The notes: a model not told the origin generated them from the letters alone. Positions 19,293 through 29,132 are shown, counted from the stretch's first letter. The stretch: DNA of 64,000 nucleotides from an uncultured Flavobacteriaceae bacterium (GCA_943789365.1 CALSTV010000001.1:3061343-3125342); one strand, 5' to 3'. Numbers and translations: made by a program.

Positions 19293-20386
19293 TTCCTTTT
19301 TTAGATGTAAAACAGTGCAACAAACGATTTGAAGCGGATTTTCAAAACGAATTTCAGTCCTTTTTAAATTCGGGACATTATATTTTGGGGACTAAATTGA
19401 AGCAATTCGAACAAGAATATGCAAGTTACTGTGGTGTTGCCCATTGTATTGGTGTGGGTAACGGTTTAGAAGCCATTCAACTCATATTTGCGGCCTACAT
19501 AGAACTTGGTGTTTTGGCAGTTGGAGATGAGGTAATGGTACCAGCAAACACGTATATAGCTTCTGTTTTGGCCATTCAAAAAACAGGATTGGTTCCCGTA
19601 CTTATAGAACCCAGTCTATATGATTATACCATAGATGTAGAACAAATAAGAACCAAGATAACCGGAAAAACGAAAGCCATTCTTACAGTCCATTTATACG
19701 GGCAGCTATCGCCAATAGCTCAGTTGCAAAGCATAGCGAAACAACACAATTTACTGTTAATTGAAGATGCTGCTCAGGCACACGGAGCTCGTAATGAATT
19801 AGGAGCGGCAGGTTCCTTTGGTGATGCTGCCGCATTTAGTTTTTACCCGAGTAAAAATTTAGGTGCTTTGGGTGATGGAGGAGCCATTACAACGAATAAC
19901 ACACAATTGGCTACTACTATTTCAGCATTGAGGAACTACGGTTCTGCAAAAAAATACGTGCACACCCTTAAAGGAGGTAATTCTAGACTCGATGAATTGC
20001 AAGCTGCTTTTCTCTCTGTGAAACTTAAAAAACTCGACGAAGATAATGCTTATCGTCAATCTCTGGCGAACTACTACGACACGCATATTCAAAATAAGAA
20101 ATTGATATTGCCAAATCGAACGACTGAAGGCACTCACGTGTATTACGCCTATGTGCTTCGTTGTGATACAAGAGATCACTTACAGGCGTATTTGAAAAAA
20201 AACCAGGTACAAACGGTTATACATTATCCTATTGCTTTACACAAACAAGAAGCTTTGAGAGAACATAATCAATTATCTTTACCGTTGACTGAATTGTTGG
20301 CAAATCAAGTCTTGAGTATTCCTGTTAGCCCGGTACAAAGTATGGATGTTACTCAGAAAATTATTGACCTGTTGAATTCCTATTAG
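19289..20386 (+). CDS. DegT/DnrJ/EryC1/StrS aminotransferase (sugar aminotransferase)
   Basis: 365 residues, standard for PLP-dependent nucleotide-sugar aminotransferases. It opens with '[11 protein letters not shown]', which is typical of the FdtB/QdtB/WecE group. The PLP contacts are visible: 'GNGLEAIQL', the Asp of '[11 protein letters not shown]', and the Schiff-base lysine in '[18 protein letters not shown]' (Lys189). It likely aminates a keto-deoxyhexose, dTDP-linked if the FdtA-like gene at 21809 acts in the same pathway. It is translationally coupled on both sides, with a 4-bp overlap with the acyltransferase and an ATG directly after its stop for the flippase. Confidence 0.9.
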   Translation: MIPFLDVKQCNKRFEADFQNEFQSFLNSGHYILGTKLKQFEQEYASYCGVAHCIGVGNGLEAIQLIFAAYIELGVLAVGDEVMVPANTYIASVLAIQKTGLVPVLIEPSLYDYTIDVEQIRTKITGKTKAILTVHLYGQLSPIAQLQSIAKQHNLLLIEDAAQAHGARNELGAAGSFGDAAAFSFYPSKNLGALGDGGAITTNNTQLATTISALRNYGSAKKYVHTLKGGNSRLDELQAAFLSVKLKKLDEDNAYRQSLANYYDTHIQNKKLILPNRTTEGTHVYYAYVLRCDTRDHLQAYLKKNQVQTVIHYPIALHKQEALREHNQLSLPLTELLANQVLSIPVSPVQSMDVTQKIIDLLNSY

Positions 20387-21682
20387 ATGAAATTACCCGC
20401 TAGTGTCAAAAACAATTTGCTGTTAAAAATCACCTCTGTCAACTCCTTGGCGGTACTGTTAAAGATGTTGGTCACCTTTGTTACGCAAAAGGTAATTGCG
20501 GTGGTATTAGGTCCTTCCGGTGTTGCCCAAATTGGAAATTTCAAAAACCTATTGCCCATGGTAGAGTCTCTATCTACTGTGGGGGTTTTTAACGGTGTGG
20601 TAAAGTATGTAGCCGAACACAAAGAAACACCGAATGAGCTGCAAAAATTGTTTTCAACCGCTTTTGTTTTTTTGATTTTTGGAAGTTTGCTAGTGTGTTT
20701 GCTACTGTTCTTTGGAGCTCCCTACCTTAATGATTGGGTATTTGGGAATAACTATGATTTTGTTTTTGTGTTTAGAGTTTTGGCAATTGCAACACCGTTT
20801 ATCGCATTGTCATCATTATTGAATGCGGTAATAAACGGACTTTCTAAATACAAGGTGTTTTTAAAAATAAGTATTTATGTATCGGTTTTTACGGCAATAT
20901 TAGTCATTATACTGGTATATGTCAATGCATTGGATGGTGCCTTATTTGCCATGGCGATTGCCCCGGTATTTCATTTATTGTTCTTTGGATACCTCTATTT
21001 AAAAGTATTAAAACCCTATTTGAATTTTAAACAGCTTTCGTTTCAAATACCCTACGCGAATCAATTGGTAGTCTATATCATAATGGCGTTTTTATCCATA
21101 GTTCTTTCTGGATTTGTAGATATTAAACTGAGAACTTTTTTGATTCAGGAAATTGACGTTGTCGATGCCGGAAATTGGACCGGAATGACAAACATATCAA
21201 ATCAATATTTTACGTTGGTATCTGCCGTGTTTTCACTGTATGTACTTCCTAAGTTTGCTACCATAAAAACAAGCACTCAATTTCGATTGGAGGTACTTAC
21301 GATTTATAAAACCTTATTGCCTTTATTCTTTATAGGTTGTGTGCTGGTTTATGTATGTCGAGAATGGATTATTTTAATAGTGCAATCTCCTGAGTTTTTA
21401 GGAATGAAACCCCTGTTTAAATGGCAACTTTTGGGAGATTTTGTAAAAATTGCAAGTTTAATAATAGCATATCAGTTTTTAGCCAAAGGCTTATTAAAAG
21501 AATTTGTAATTACTGAAATTATATCTTTAGTGCTTTTTTACGGTCTTTCAGTAACGTTTATTAATGATCTTGGCGCGGAAGGAATTGTTTTGGCACATTT
21601 CATTCGCTATGTACTTTATTATTTTATAGTTGTTTTTGCACTTCGGAAACACTTGTTCGGAGATCGGGAATTACCTGAGTAA
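20387..21682 (+). CDS. O-antigen/lipid-linked oligosaccharide flippase (Wzx/WzxE-like)
   Basis: 431 residues, about twelve membrane helices, MATE/MOP superfamily. The N-terminus ('LLKITSVNSLAVLLKMLV', 'VLGPSGVAQIGNFKN') closely resembles WzxE-type O-antigen translocases, which move undecaprenyl-linked repeat units across the inner membrane. It starts immediately after the aminotransferase stop codon. No Wzy polymerase or Wzz chain-length regulator was recognised in the window, so they are elsewhere or the product is short. Confidence 0.88.
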   Translation: MKLPASVKNNLLLKITSVNSLAVLLKMLVTFVTQKVIAVVLGPSGVAQIGNFKNLLPMVESLSTVGVFNGVVKYVAEHKETPNELQKLFSTAFVFLIFGSLLVCLLLFFGAPYLNDWVFGNNYDFVFVFRVLAIATPFIALSSLLNAVINGLSKYKVFLKISIYVSVFTAILVIILVYVNALDGALFAMAIAPVFHLLFFGYLYLKVLKPYLNFKQLSFQIPYANQLVVYIIMAFLSIVLSGFVDIKLRTFLIQEIDVVDAGNWTGMTNISNQYFTLVSAVFSLYVLPKFATIKTSTQFRLEVLTIYKTLLPLFFIGCVLVYVCREWIILIVQSPEFLGMKPLFKWQLLGDFVKIASLIIAYQFLAKGLLKEFVITEIISLVLFYGLSVTFINDLGAEGIVLAHFIRYVLYYFIVVFALRKHLFGDRELPE

Positions 21683-21766
21683 ACAAAGACCATGAAAAGA
21701 TTCATAAAGGGCTAGTCATGCATGATATTTTCTTTAAGGGATAGAGGCATTGACTGATTATTTTAG

Positions 21767-21774
21767 TAGCTTTG
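21767..21774 (+). promoter_or_regulatory. Candidate -7 element (TAGCTTTG) for the ketoisomerase gene
   Basis: TAnnTTTG match 35 bp before the start at 21809, within the 126-bp gap after the flippase gene. It suggests a separate promoter for the last two genes. Confidence 0.35.
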
Positions 21775-21808
21775 GAAATAGATTGAAGGATCGAGTTTAA
21801 AAATAAAA

Positions 21809-22255
21809 ATGACGGGTATGTCGCATTCAAACATGACAAGAAATACAGTAGCTGATTTACGGATAATGGAGGTGCCTCAAATTAAAGACACACGAGGGAA
21901 TTTGGCTGTGGTGGAGGCAGAGACTATTCCTTTTGAAATTAAAAGAGTGTATTACTTATATGATGTGCCATCAGATTCGTTTAGAGGTGGGCATGCACAT
22001 AAGAAGTTACAGCAGTTTTTAATTCCTTTAAGCGGTAGTTTTGATGTAGTGACGAAAGACGGTTTTGGAAACGAAAAGACATTCATGTTAAACAAACCGA
22101 ATAAAGCATTGCTAATTGTTCCTGGAATATGGAGAGAATTGACAAACTTTTCGTCTGGAGCTGTTTGTTTGGTGTTGGCTTCTACCAAATACTCCGAAGA
22201 AGATTATATTAGAGACTTGAATAGTTTTATAGATTATAAAAACAAAAAGCAATGA
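21809..22255 (+). CDS. FdtA/QdtA-like dTDP-sugar 3,4-ketoisomerase (WxcM-like cupin)
   Basis: 148 residues, about the size of FdtA/QdtA (around 140), a small cupin. The diagnostic 'RGGHAHKKLQQFLIPLSGSF' contains the catalytic His pair, and 'DTRGNLAVVE' and 'LIVPGIWRELTNF' match the rest of the fold. These enzymes convert dTDP-4-keto-6-deoxyglucose to the 3-keto isomer, which a DegT aminotransferase then converts to Fuc3N or Qui3N. With the aminotransferase and acyltransferase upstream, a 3-acetamido-3,6-dideoxyhexose is the likely product. Several ATGs are available (21809, 21818, 21833), and the conserved fold begins near residue 14. Confidence 0.85.
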   Translation: MTGMSHSNMTRNTVADLRIMEVPQIKDTRGNLAVVEAETIPFEIKRVYYLYDVPSDSFRGGHAHKKLQQFLIPLSGSFDVVTKDGFGNEKTFMLNKPNKALLIVPGIWRELTNFSSGAVCLVLASTKYSEEDYIRDLNSFIDYKNKKQ

Positions 22256-23019
22256 AATATATAAAGTACATAATTACTGTGATGCTCTTTGCTGTGCAGT
22301 TAACTGGAGCTCAAAAAACAATTCATAACTACGCATATGTAATTATCCCTGAGCAATTTTCATTTCAAAAATCGGCCAATCAATACCAATTGAATGCACT
22401 GGTTAAATTTTTGTTAGAGAAAGAAGATGTGGTTTGTTTTATGGATAACGAGAAAATTCCACAAAAATACCTTATGATTGATTGTGGAGGTCTTAAATTG
22501 AAATACCATAAAGAAGCAAATATGTTTAAGACCAAGTTGTGGTTCGAACTCTTAGACTGTGGAAATGAAGTAGTGTTTACAAGTGAAGAAGGTGTGAGTA
22601 GAGAAAAGGACTACAAAAATGCATATCACGAAAGTATAAGAGCTTCCATGGAGAGTTTTAAGGCTTTATCCTATAACTATGTTCCGGCTGAAGCAGCTGC
22701 GCTACCAATAGCAGAAGCCATAATGACGGTTGAAAACGACATTACAACCTATACAAATGGTAACGGTTTCGCAATAGATGTAAAGGCTTCCGGAGGGAGT
22801 TATGTTGGACATGTTAAGAAGAGCCCAACCCTCGATTATGTTGAAGGTGACCTGATTTGTAAATTAATTCAAACATCACTACCAAATGTATATAAAGTAC
22901 AATGGAAAGATGCTTACGGAAACTTTATCAATACCATTGGATATTTCGACGAATCTGGCAATTTAAAAATTGATTTCACGAGCACATCAGGAATTCAGGT
23001 GATGACATTCCTAAAATAA
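22252..23019 (+). CDS. Secreted protein of unknown function
   Basis: 255 residues. A signal peptide (about residues 1-20, ending TGA|QK) is followed by 'YAYVIIPEQFSFQKSANQYQLNALVKFLLEK'-type sequence (split here over residues 27-57), a mixed alpha/beta domain, and a C-terminal beta-rich domain of about 70 residues. No catalytic motif was recognised. I have seen no named family for it. It overlaps the ketoisomerase stop by 4 bp (ATGA), so it is translated from the same mRNA. That does not by itself link it to glycan synthesis. It ends 3 bp from the convergent rarA gene. Confidence 0.65.
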   Translation: MKYIKYIITVMLFAVQLTGAQKTIHNYAYVIIPEQFSFQKSANQYQLNALVKFLLEKEDVVCFMDNEKIPQKYLMIDCGGLKLKYHKEANMFKTKLWFELLDCGNEVVFTSEEGVSREKDYKNAYHESIRASMESFKALSYNYVPAEAAALPIAEAIMTVENDITTYTNGNGFAIDVKASGGSYVGHVKKSPTLDYVEGDLICKLIQTSLPNVYKVQWKDAYGNFINTIGYFDESGNLKIDFTSTSGIQVMTFLK

Positions 23020-23022
23020 TTT

Positions 23023-24297
23023 TTAGTAATTGTATTTGTCTTTCCAACGCGCTTTTAAAGTGTTTCTAAAATCTTGCTCTCTGGCATTGTTACCTGGTTC
23101 ATAGAATTTTGTGTTTTCAATTTCCTTTGGAAGAAATTCTTGAGCCACAAAATTGTTCTCATAACTGTGTGCGTACTTGTAATTTTTACCGTAATCTAAG
23201 TCCTTCATCAATTTTGTTGGTGCATTTCTTAAATGTAGAGGAACAGATAAATCGCCGGTACTTCTTACCGTTTCTAAAGCCGTGTTTATGGCCATATAAG
23301 AACTGTTGCTTTTTGGAGAATTTGCTAAATAGACAGCGCATTGACTCAATACAATTCTAGATTCAGGGTATCCAATAGTTGCCACCGCCTGAAAGGTTGA
23401 ATTTGCCATAATCAATGCAGTTGGATTTGCATTACCAATATCTTCAGAGGCCGCAATGAGTAGCCGTCTAGCAATAAACTTTACATCTTCTCCACCTTCA
23501 ATCATTCTGGCCAACCAATACACAGCAGCATTCGGATCGCTACCTCGAATCGATTTGATAAAGGCAGAAACAATATCGTAATGCTGCTCACCCGTTTTAT
23601 CATATCGAACCGTGTTTTTTTGAACCTTACTAAGCACCAGTTCATTCGTAATTTTTACAGGCGACTCTTCCGAGCTGGCAACCAATTCGAAAACGTTTAA
23701 CAACTTTCGAGCATCGCCACTCGATACTTGAATCAAGGCATCTGTCTCTACTAGGCTGATGTTTTTAGATTTAATGAAAGGATCTATCTCCATAGCCCTA
23801 TGCAATAGGTCTATTAGATCTGTTTTGTCGAAAGAATTCAGAATATAAACCTGACATCTAGAAAGTAGTGCAGGAATCACCTCAAAACTTGGGTTTTCTG
23901 TAGTCGCTCCAATCAAAGTAACCCAACCTTTCTCAACAGCAGCCAACAACGAATCTTGTTGAGATTTGCTAAAACGATGAATTTCATCAATAAATAGAAT
24001 TGGGTTTTTTACAGTAAATAAGCCACCACTTTGTCGTGCCTTGTCCAAAACATCACGAATGTCTTTTACACCAGAATTTATGGCGCTCAAAGTATAAAAT
24101 GGACGCTCAGATTCTTGAGCAATAATATTGGCTAAAGTCGTTTTTCCTATTCCTGGCGGTCCCCATAAAATAAGGGAAGGAATGATGCCTTTTTTAATAT
24201 GTTCCGTAAGTATACCCGTTTTTCCAACCAAATGTTGTTGGCTAATATAGTCTTCTAACGTTTTTGGACGGATACGTTCTGCTAATGGCTCATTCAT
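23023..24297 (-). CDS. rarA: Replication-associated recombination protein A (RarA/MgsA)
   Basis: 424 residues from the ATG at 24297. A TTG 15 bp upstream is less likely because the conserved N-terminus is '[17 protein letters not shown]'. It is a clamp-loader-like AAA+ ATPase with Walker A GPPGIGKT (residues 46-53), Walker B '[10 protein letters not shown]', sensor 1 '[10 protein letters not shown]' and an arginine-finger region 'LLSRCQVY'. The C-terminal tetramerisation domain with '[13 protein letters not shown]' is complete. It acts at stalled replication forks together with SSB. Convergent with the preceding gene and divergent from the rhomboid gene. Confidence 0.95.
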   Translation of the reverse strand: MNEPLAERIRPKTLEDYISQQHLVGKTGILTEHIKKGIIPSLILWGPPGIGKTTLANIIAQESERPFYTLSAINSGVKDIRDVLDKARQSGGLFTVKNPILFIDEIHRFSKSQQDSLLAAVEKGWVTLIGATTENPSFEVIPALLSRCQVYILNSFDKTDLIDLLHRAMEIDPFIKSKNISLVETDALIQVSSGDARKLLNVFELVASSEESPVKITNELVLSKVQKNTVRYDKTGEQHYDIVSAFIKSIRGSDPNAAVYWLARMIEGGEDVKFIARRLLIAASEDIGNANPTALIMANSTFQAVATIGYPESRIVLSQCAVYLANSPKSNSSYMAINTALETVRSTGDLSVPLHLRNAPTKLMKDLDYGKNYKYAHSYENNFVAQEFLPKEIENTKFYEPGNNAREQDFRNTLKARWKDKYNY

Positions 24298-24384
24298 AAA
24301 GTAAAAATACAAATTTTAAGAGCACTGCATTACATAATAAACTTTAAATTAGCAATCAAAACGAAAACCGAGTTTATTTTATTT

Positions 24385-25053
24385 ATGGAGACTTTTAAGT
24401 ATTCGAAATATATGTTTAGAGTACCCTTGTGTGTTGTGTTTTGCATGTGGTTTGTTTACTGGATAGAAATAAAATTCGGTTATAATTTCACAGCGTACGG
24501 CGTGTATCCAAGAACACTTGGTGGTCTAAAAGGGATCTTGTTTTCACCATTTATCCATGGAGATACAAGGCATCTTTTTAACAATAGTATCCCCGTTTTT
24601 GTATTTCTATTGTTGCTCTTTTACTTTTACCAAAGTATTTCATTTTCAGTGTTGCTGTTTGGAAGTCTAATATCAGGTGTACTCACATGGATCATTGGAA
24701 AAGAAGCCTACCATATTGGAATGAGTGGAGTGGTGTACCTGCTTTTTAGTTTTATCTTTTTTAGTGGTGTTTTTAGGAAACACTTTCGACTCATAGCCGT
24801 ATCCTTGATTGTAATATTTCTGTATGGAAGTATGTTTTGGTATATTTTCCCAGTTGAAAAAGGAGTTTCTTGGGAAGGCCATTTGTCAGGTTTGTTAACA
24901 GGATTGTTATTTGCCATCCTGTATAAAAATAAGGGACCACAACAAAAAGCCTATACATTTACACAAACCGAATTTGATTTACTTTTCGATGCAAACGGAA
25001 ATTTCAACCCTCCACAAAGAGAAGAGGCCGAAGATCAAGAAATCCTTGAATAA
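24385..25053 (+). CDS. Rhomboid family intramembrane serine protease
   Basis: 222 residues with about six membrane helices. Catalytic features are present: 'HGDTRHLFNN' (the HxxxN-like loop after helix 1-2), the serine motif GMSG with nucleophile Ser114, and the partner His166 in 'WEGHLSGLL'. It cleaves membrane-embedded segments of unknown client proteins. A soluble C-terminal tail of about 45 residues (after 178) is acidic and not part of the core fold. It is divergent from rarA across an 87-bp intergenic region. Confidence 0.9.
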   Translation: METFKYSKYMFRVPLCVVFCMWFVYWIEIKFGYNFTAYGVYPRTLGGLKGILFSPFIHGDTRHLFNNSIPVFVFLLLLFYFYQSISFSVLLFGSLISGVLTWIIGKEAYHIGMSGVVYLLFSFIFFSGVFRKHFRLIAVSLIVIFLYGSMFWYIFPVEKGVSWEGHLSGLLTGLLFAILYKNKGPQQKAYTFTQTEFDLLFDANGNFNPPQREEAEDQEILE

Positions 25054-25130
25054 AATACAAAAAGGCCTATGTTAGAAAGCTACTTTTGTAAGCAAATTCT
25101 TTTCAAAAGGCTCAATAAACTTTTTAAAAA

Positions 25131-25538
25131 CTAATTTATTTTCTTGATATAACCAGGAATAGTTTGCGTTTTAGTCTTTCCTTTAATCACAGCCAAATAA
25201 GGCATTACATTTCCTGTAGGTTGTCCGTATTCCACCAAAATGCCACCTTTTGAATTTACATTGATTTGAAAAGAATTCAAATGCATTTTAGATTTGTCAA
25301 AAGTCAAAATATACGAACAATCATTCAACCATTTAACTTTGGCAAACAGCGTGTCGCCTTTAGGTGAAATTTGTTGTTGTAAATTTTCGGTTCTGATTAC
25401 TTTTTGTGCATTTGCAAAAGTACTGTCGTTAGCAATTAAAAAGGTGCCTGTTTTAAAATCAGTACAGCTCATTTTCTTTTCACAAGATAACCATATGGCA
25501 GCCAACAAAATTGAGAAAGCTAAAATTGAATGCTTCAT
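25131..25538 (-). CDS. Small lipoprotein of unknown function
   Basis: 135 residues. The lipobox is 'AAIWLSCEKK', with Cys19 as the predicted lipidated residue. The mature part is one small beta-rich domain with 'GTFLIANDSTFANAQKVIRT' and 'WLNDCSYILTFD', containing two further cysteines (mature positions 24 and 74). Homologues of this size are common in Flavobacteriaceae and are sometimes carried under misleading names, and I assign no function. A plus-strand AGGGGTAT motif (25542-25549) sits immediately upstream of the start. Confidence 0.65.
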   Translation of the reverse strand: MKHSILAFSILLAAIWLSCEKKMSCTDFKTGTFLIANDSTFANAQKVIRTENLQQQISPKGDTLFAKVKWLNDCSYILTFDKSKMHLNSFQINVNSKGGILVEYGQPTGNVMPYLAVIKGKTKTQTIPGYIKKIN

Positions 25539-25623
25539 TTACTTAGGGGTATAAATATTTTTGTTAAATATACGTAAAACGTTTGTAGTAACAACAGTTG
25601 ATGTCAATTCTTTTTGAGGCGCA

Positions 25624-27828
25624 TCAACGTTTGGCGGCAACGACCAATTCTATTTTGTCTAATGCGGTTTGCGTGGTGAACATTCCGTAATCGATTGTAA
25701 CTTTGTTTTTCTCAATTTTATCAATAATACCACAGGCTTTTCCATCTATCAAACGAACCTTATCGTTTACTTTAAATTTATATGCCGCTTTTTCTTTAGC
25801 AATTTTCTTTGCAACAATTGCTTTTTCTTTTCGAACCTCTTTTACTTTTTCTAGAATTTCGGTTTCAACTTTTTGAAGAGCGACTTCCTTATTTTTCTTA
25901 ACTTCTTTTTCCTTCTTCTTTTCCGTTTTGTTCTTTTTTACGGGAGGATGCAGCTTAAGGTGTTTTGTCTTTTCAATAAGAACCCATTTATTAAATTCGG
26001 CAAAAAGTTCTTTTTTATTATTAGTTTGAAAGTATTTAGATAACAATTCGTTTGACTTTCTCCCAAAAGAGAGCATCTTTTGATTTTTATCATAAAGCTC
26101 TTGAAAACTAGAAAGTTTCTCCTGTATCTTTAATTCTTTATCTGAAAGATTTTGAGTTTGTCGTTTTGCTTTGTCTTGTTCGTCTTCAAGTGCCTTTGAA
26201 TTTCGTTGTAAGACATTTCTTTCTTTCTGAAGTTTTGAAATCGTTTTGTCCAAACGAATTTTTTCTCCTTCTACTTTCTTTTTTGCTCTATTGATGAGAC
26301 TAAAGGGAATACCATTTTTTTGAGCTACTTCAAAAGTAAACGAACTACCCGCCTGACCAATATGAAGTTTAAACAAAGGCTCTAAAGTCTTTTCGTTGAA
26401 TTGCATATTTGCATTGCTCACATTTTCCAATTCGTTTGCCAGCACTTTCAGATTTGAATAATGGGTTGTAATCACGCCAAAAGCTTTTTTATCATAGAAC
26501 TCTTCGAGAAATATTTCGGCCAAAGCACCTCCTAACTCTGGATCACTACCTGTACCAAACTCGTCAATTAAAAACAATGAATTATCGTTACATCGCTTTA
26601 AAAAACCACGCATGTTTTTTAAACGGTAACTATAAGTACTTAGTTGATTCTCAATAGACTGGTTGTCTCCAATATCCGAAAGTATAGTGTCGAAAAAATG
26701 AGTTTCACTTTTTTCGTCTACAGGAATTAACAGTCCACTTTGCAACATAAGTTGCAACAAGCCGATTGTTTTTAAAGTAATACTTTTCCCTCCTGCATTG
26801 GGGCCAGAAATCACAATTATTTGCTGCTTTTCACTCAATTCTAAAGTTTGAGGAATTACTGGTAAATTGGCAGCTTTGTTTTTCTCCAAAAGGATAGGGT
26901 GGTACGCCTTTTTAAAATAGATTCGTTTGGCTTTAGAAAAGGAGGGAAGCACCGCACTTAGTTCAAAAGCATATTTTGCTTTAGCACCTATACAATCTAA
27001 GGAACTTAAATATTCTTGATAACTTGTGAATAAAGGAAAATAAGGTCGAATTGTCTCGGTAAGAATGTTTAAGATCCGATTGATTTCTTGCTTTTCTTCA
27101 TGCAGTAAATTTTGCAATTCTCGATGCAATTCTAGCGTTGCCTGCGGAGCAATAAAAACGATACTACCCGTTTTTGAACTTCCTAAAAGGTTCCCTTTAA
27201 TCTTTTTTCGGTACATGGATTGTACAGCTAGAACTCGTTGATTGTCGATAACAGATTCGCGAATCGTATCCAAAAAACCAGCCTTGTCGTAACGACTCAT
27301 CTCCCTTGTAAAGGAACCACTTATTTTTGCCCTTATCGTATGTATTTCTTTGCGAATGTCTTTTAAAAACGAGGATGCTTTGTCGGTTACTTCTCCATAA
27401 GAAGTAATTATTTTTTGAATTTCTTCGACAACAGACTTGGTATATTCAATCTCTTCAGATTTGGCATGCAAGGCAGGGTAGTATTCCTGAAATTTTTTAA
27501 AGAATAATAGCTGCGAATTGACCGTTTCCGAATTGGTTGCTATTTTTAAAAACGAAGCGGCATCGAGTCTGCTGTTTTCTATCTTTAGTAGTTTGATTTC
27601 TTCTTCGAGATCTTCGAAATAATGGTTGGGAATTCTATTTTCACTAATAAATGAATTGTTGTATTCATTTACTTGGTCTAAGGCAACTAACAAATCGGGT
27701 TTGTTGGCAATGGGTTTAATTTTGAAAACAAGTGCTTTCCCCAAATCGGAGATGCAATAGGTGCTTATCTTCTCTAAGACTGTGTTAAACTCTAAATCGT
27801 CTTGTGTTTTCTTTGAAATAAATCCCAT
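25624..27828 (-). CDS. MutS2-like ATPase lacking the Smr domain
   Basis: 734 residues from the ATG at 27828. A TTG 36 bp upstream precedes it, but the conserved start is 'MGFISKKTQDDLEFNTVL' and a -7 element at 27881-27888 favours the ATG. The MutS lever/clamp helices are followed by the ABC-type ATPase with Walker A ending at Lys348 (GPNAGGKS), Walker B 'LFLIDEFGTGSDPE', and 'VITTHYSNLK' as the H-loop. After the ATPase comes a long Lys/Glu coiled coil (about 500-680) and a small KOW-like beta module (VNDKVRLIDGKACGIIDKIE). The C-terminal Smr nuclease domain of classical MutS2 (about 780 residues) is absent. MutS2 proteins act in recombination control or ribosome rescue. Which applies here is unknown. 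Confidence 0.85.
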   Translation of the reverse strand: MGFISKKTQDDLEFNTVLEKISTYCISDLGKALVFKIKPIANKPDLLVALDQVNEYNNSFISENRIPNHYFEDLEEEIKLLKIENSRLDAASFLKIATNSETVNSQLLFFKKFQEYYPALHAKSEEIEYTKSVVEEIQKIITSYGEVTDKASSFLKDIRKEIHTIRAKISGSFTREMSRYDKAGFLDTIRESVIDNQRVLAVQSMYRKKIKGNLLGSSKTGSIVFIAPQATLELHRELQNLLHEEKQEINRILNILTETIRPYFPLFTSYQEYLSSLDCIGAKAKYAFELSAVLPSFSKAKRIYFKKAYHPILLEKNKAANLPVIPQTLELSEKQQIIVISGPNAGGKSITLKTIGLLQLMLQSGLLIPVDEKSETHFFDTILSDIGDNQSIENQLSTYSYRLKNMRGFLKRCNDNSLFLIDEFGTGSDPELGGALAEIFLEEFYDKKAFGVITTHYSNLKVLANELENVSNANMQFNEKTLEPLFKLHIGQAGSSFTFEVAQKNGIPFSLINRAKKKVEGEKIRLDKTISKLQKERNVLQRNSKALEDEQDKAKRQTQNLSDKELKIQEKLSSFQELYDKNQKMLSFGRKSNELLSKYFQTNNKKELFAEFNKWVLIEKTKHLKLHPPVKKNKTEKKKEKEVKKNKEVALQKVETEILEKVKEVRKEKAIVAKKIAKEKAAYKFKVNDKVRLIDGKACGIIDKIEKNKVTIDYGMFTTQTALDKIELVVAAKR

Positions 27829-27880
27829 TAATTCTTTATATTTGCTTGCCTGAATCCCGAACAAACACGAGATGTTTTGG

Positions 27881-27888
27881 CAAAAATA
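27881..27888 (-). promoter_or_regulatory. Candidate -7 element (TATTTTTG) for the MutS2-like gene
   Basis: TAnnTTTG match 52 bp upstream of the ATG at 27828. Confidence 0.35.
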
Positions 27889-27990
27889 GCTTAAAAAAAC
27901 AGGAGTTAAAAATACTTATTGAAATAAGCGTTTTACATTCGTAATAATCGCTAGTATACAGTTATAAGTGCTACACAAAAAAATGCCCCT

Positions 27991-28656
27991 ATGGAAATAA
28001 AAATTGAAGAAAGTTGGAAAACGAGATTGTCTGATGAGTTTGAGAAAGACTATTTTCATGATTTGATTTCTTTTGTGAAAACGGAATATTCACAATCTCA
28101 ATGCTTTCCTAAAGGGAATGCTATTTTTTCGGCTTTCGATAACTGTAGCTTTCAAGAGGTTAAAGTAGTTTTGATTGGGCAAGATCCTTATCATGGAGTT
28201 GGACAAGCAAATGGCATGTGTTTTTCGGTCGCAGAAGGAATAAAACACCCTCCCTCATTGGTCAATATTTTTAAAGAGCTTCAAACTGATATAGGAAAAG
28301 AAACACCAAGTTCAGGAGATTTAGAGGCTTGGGCAAAACAAGGGGTACTCTTGTTAAACGCAACTTTAACCGTACGTGCACACGAAGCGGGTTCACATCA
28401 AAAAAAAGGTTGGGAAACGTTTACTGATGCCGTTATAAAAGCAATTTCAGAAGAAAAAGAGAATGTAGTTTTCTTATTGTGGGGCGGTTTTGCAAAGAAA
28501 AAGGGACGTAAAATTGACACTTCAAAACACTGTGTGCTAACCACAGGTCATCCTTCGCCTTTAAGTGCCAATAGAGGCTATTGGTTTGGAAATCGCCATT
28601 TTAGTCAAGCGAATGCTTTTTTGAAATCAGTAGGTAAAACCGAAATTACTTGGTAG
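27991..28656 (+). CDS. ung: Uracil-DNA glycosylase, family 1
   Basis: 221 residues, the normal size. The active site is complete: 'GQDPYHG' with catalytic Asp65 and the water-activating loop, 'MCFSV' for uracil stacking, 'LLLNATLTVR', and the C-terminal 'HPSPLSANRGYWFG' with the catalytic His and the leucine-loop region. It removes uracil from DNA in base-excision repair. It is divergent from the MutS2-like gene and convergent with the SUI1 gene 8 bp away. Confidence 0.96.
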   Translation: MEIKIEESWKTRLSDEFEKDYFHDLISFVKTEYSQSQCFPKGNAIFSAFDNCSFQEVKVVLIGQDPYHGVGQANGMCFSVAEGIKHPPSLVNIFKELQTDIGKETPSSGDLEAWAKQGVLLLNATLTVRAHEAGSHQKKGWETFTDAVIKAISEEKENVVFLLWGGFAKKKGRKIDTSKHCVLTTGHPSPLSANRGYWFGNRHFSQANAFLKSVGKTEITW

Positions 28657-28664
28657 GCCATTTT

Positions 28665-29015
28665 CTAACCACCAACGCGTTTTACATTGTAGTTGGCTTT
28701 TTTTAGAATCTCCATAATTTTATCACGGTACTTGCCTTGAATGATAATTTCTCCATCTTTAACAGAACCACCAACACCACACTTTGTTTTTAATAATTTG
28801 CCTAGGGCTTTCAAATCTTGCTCAGTACCAATAAAACCTTGGATAACAGTTACTGTCTTTCCACCACGACCTTTGTTAGAAAACAAAGCCTCTAAGTATT
28901 GCTCATTAGGAGCTAGGGTTTCTTGTGTTTCTTCCTGTTCTAATTTGAAATCGTCATTCGTTGAAAATACAAATCCTCCTAGATCTGATAAATTTGAAAG
29001 TTTCTTCTTTGCCAT
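28665..29015 (-). CDS. SUI1/eIF1-family translation factor (YciH-like)
   Basis: 116 residues, matching bacterial YciH. The conserved core occupies the C-terminal 75 residues: 'GKTVTVIQGFIG', 'LKALGKLLKTKCGVGGSVKD' and 'IIIQGKYRDKIMEIL', the eIF1 fold. It is thought to affect fidelity of translation initiation or stress response. Its bacterial role is not settled. Its own -7 element lies 53 bp upstream. Confidence 0.9.
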   Translation of the reverse strand: MAKKKLSNLSDLGGFVFSTNDDFKLEQEETQETLAPNEQYLEALFSNKGRGGKTVTVIQGFIGTEQDLKALGKLLKTKCGVGGSVKDGEIIIQGKYRDKIMEILKKANYNVKRVGG

Positions 29016-29067
29016 ATGTTTGGTTCTAAATAATTGGTAGCTACTCGAATTTTGTAAATAGCGATGT

Positions 29068-29075
29068 CAAAAATA
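29068..29075 (-). promoter_or_regulatory. Candidate -7 element (TATTTTTG) for the SUI1 gene
   Basis: TAnnTTTG match 53 bp upstream of the start at 29015, inside the 117-bp gap after the HTCS gene. Confidence 0.35.
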
Positions 29076-29132
29076 ATGAAATTTCAATTGCCATGTTAGA
29101 TAAAATAAAGGATACCTATAGGTTGACCTACT

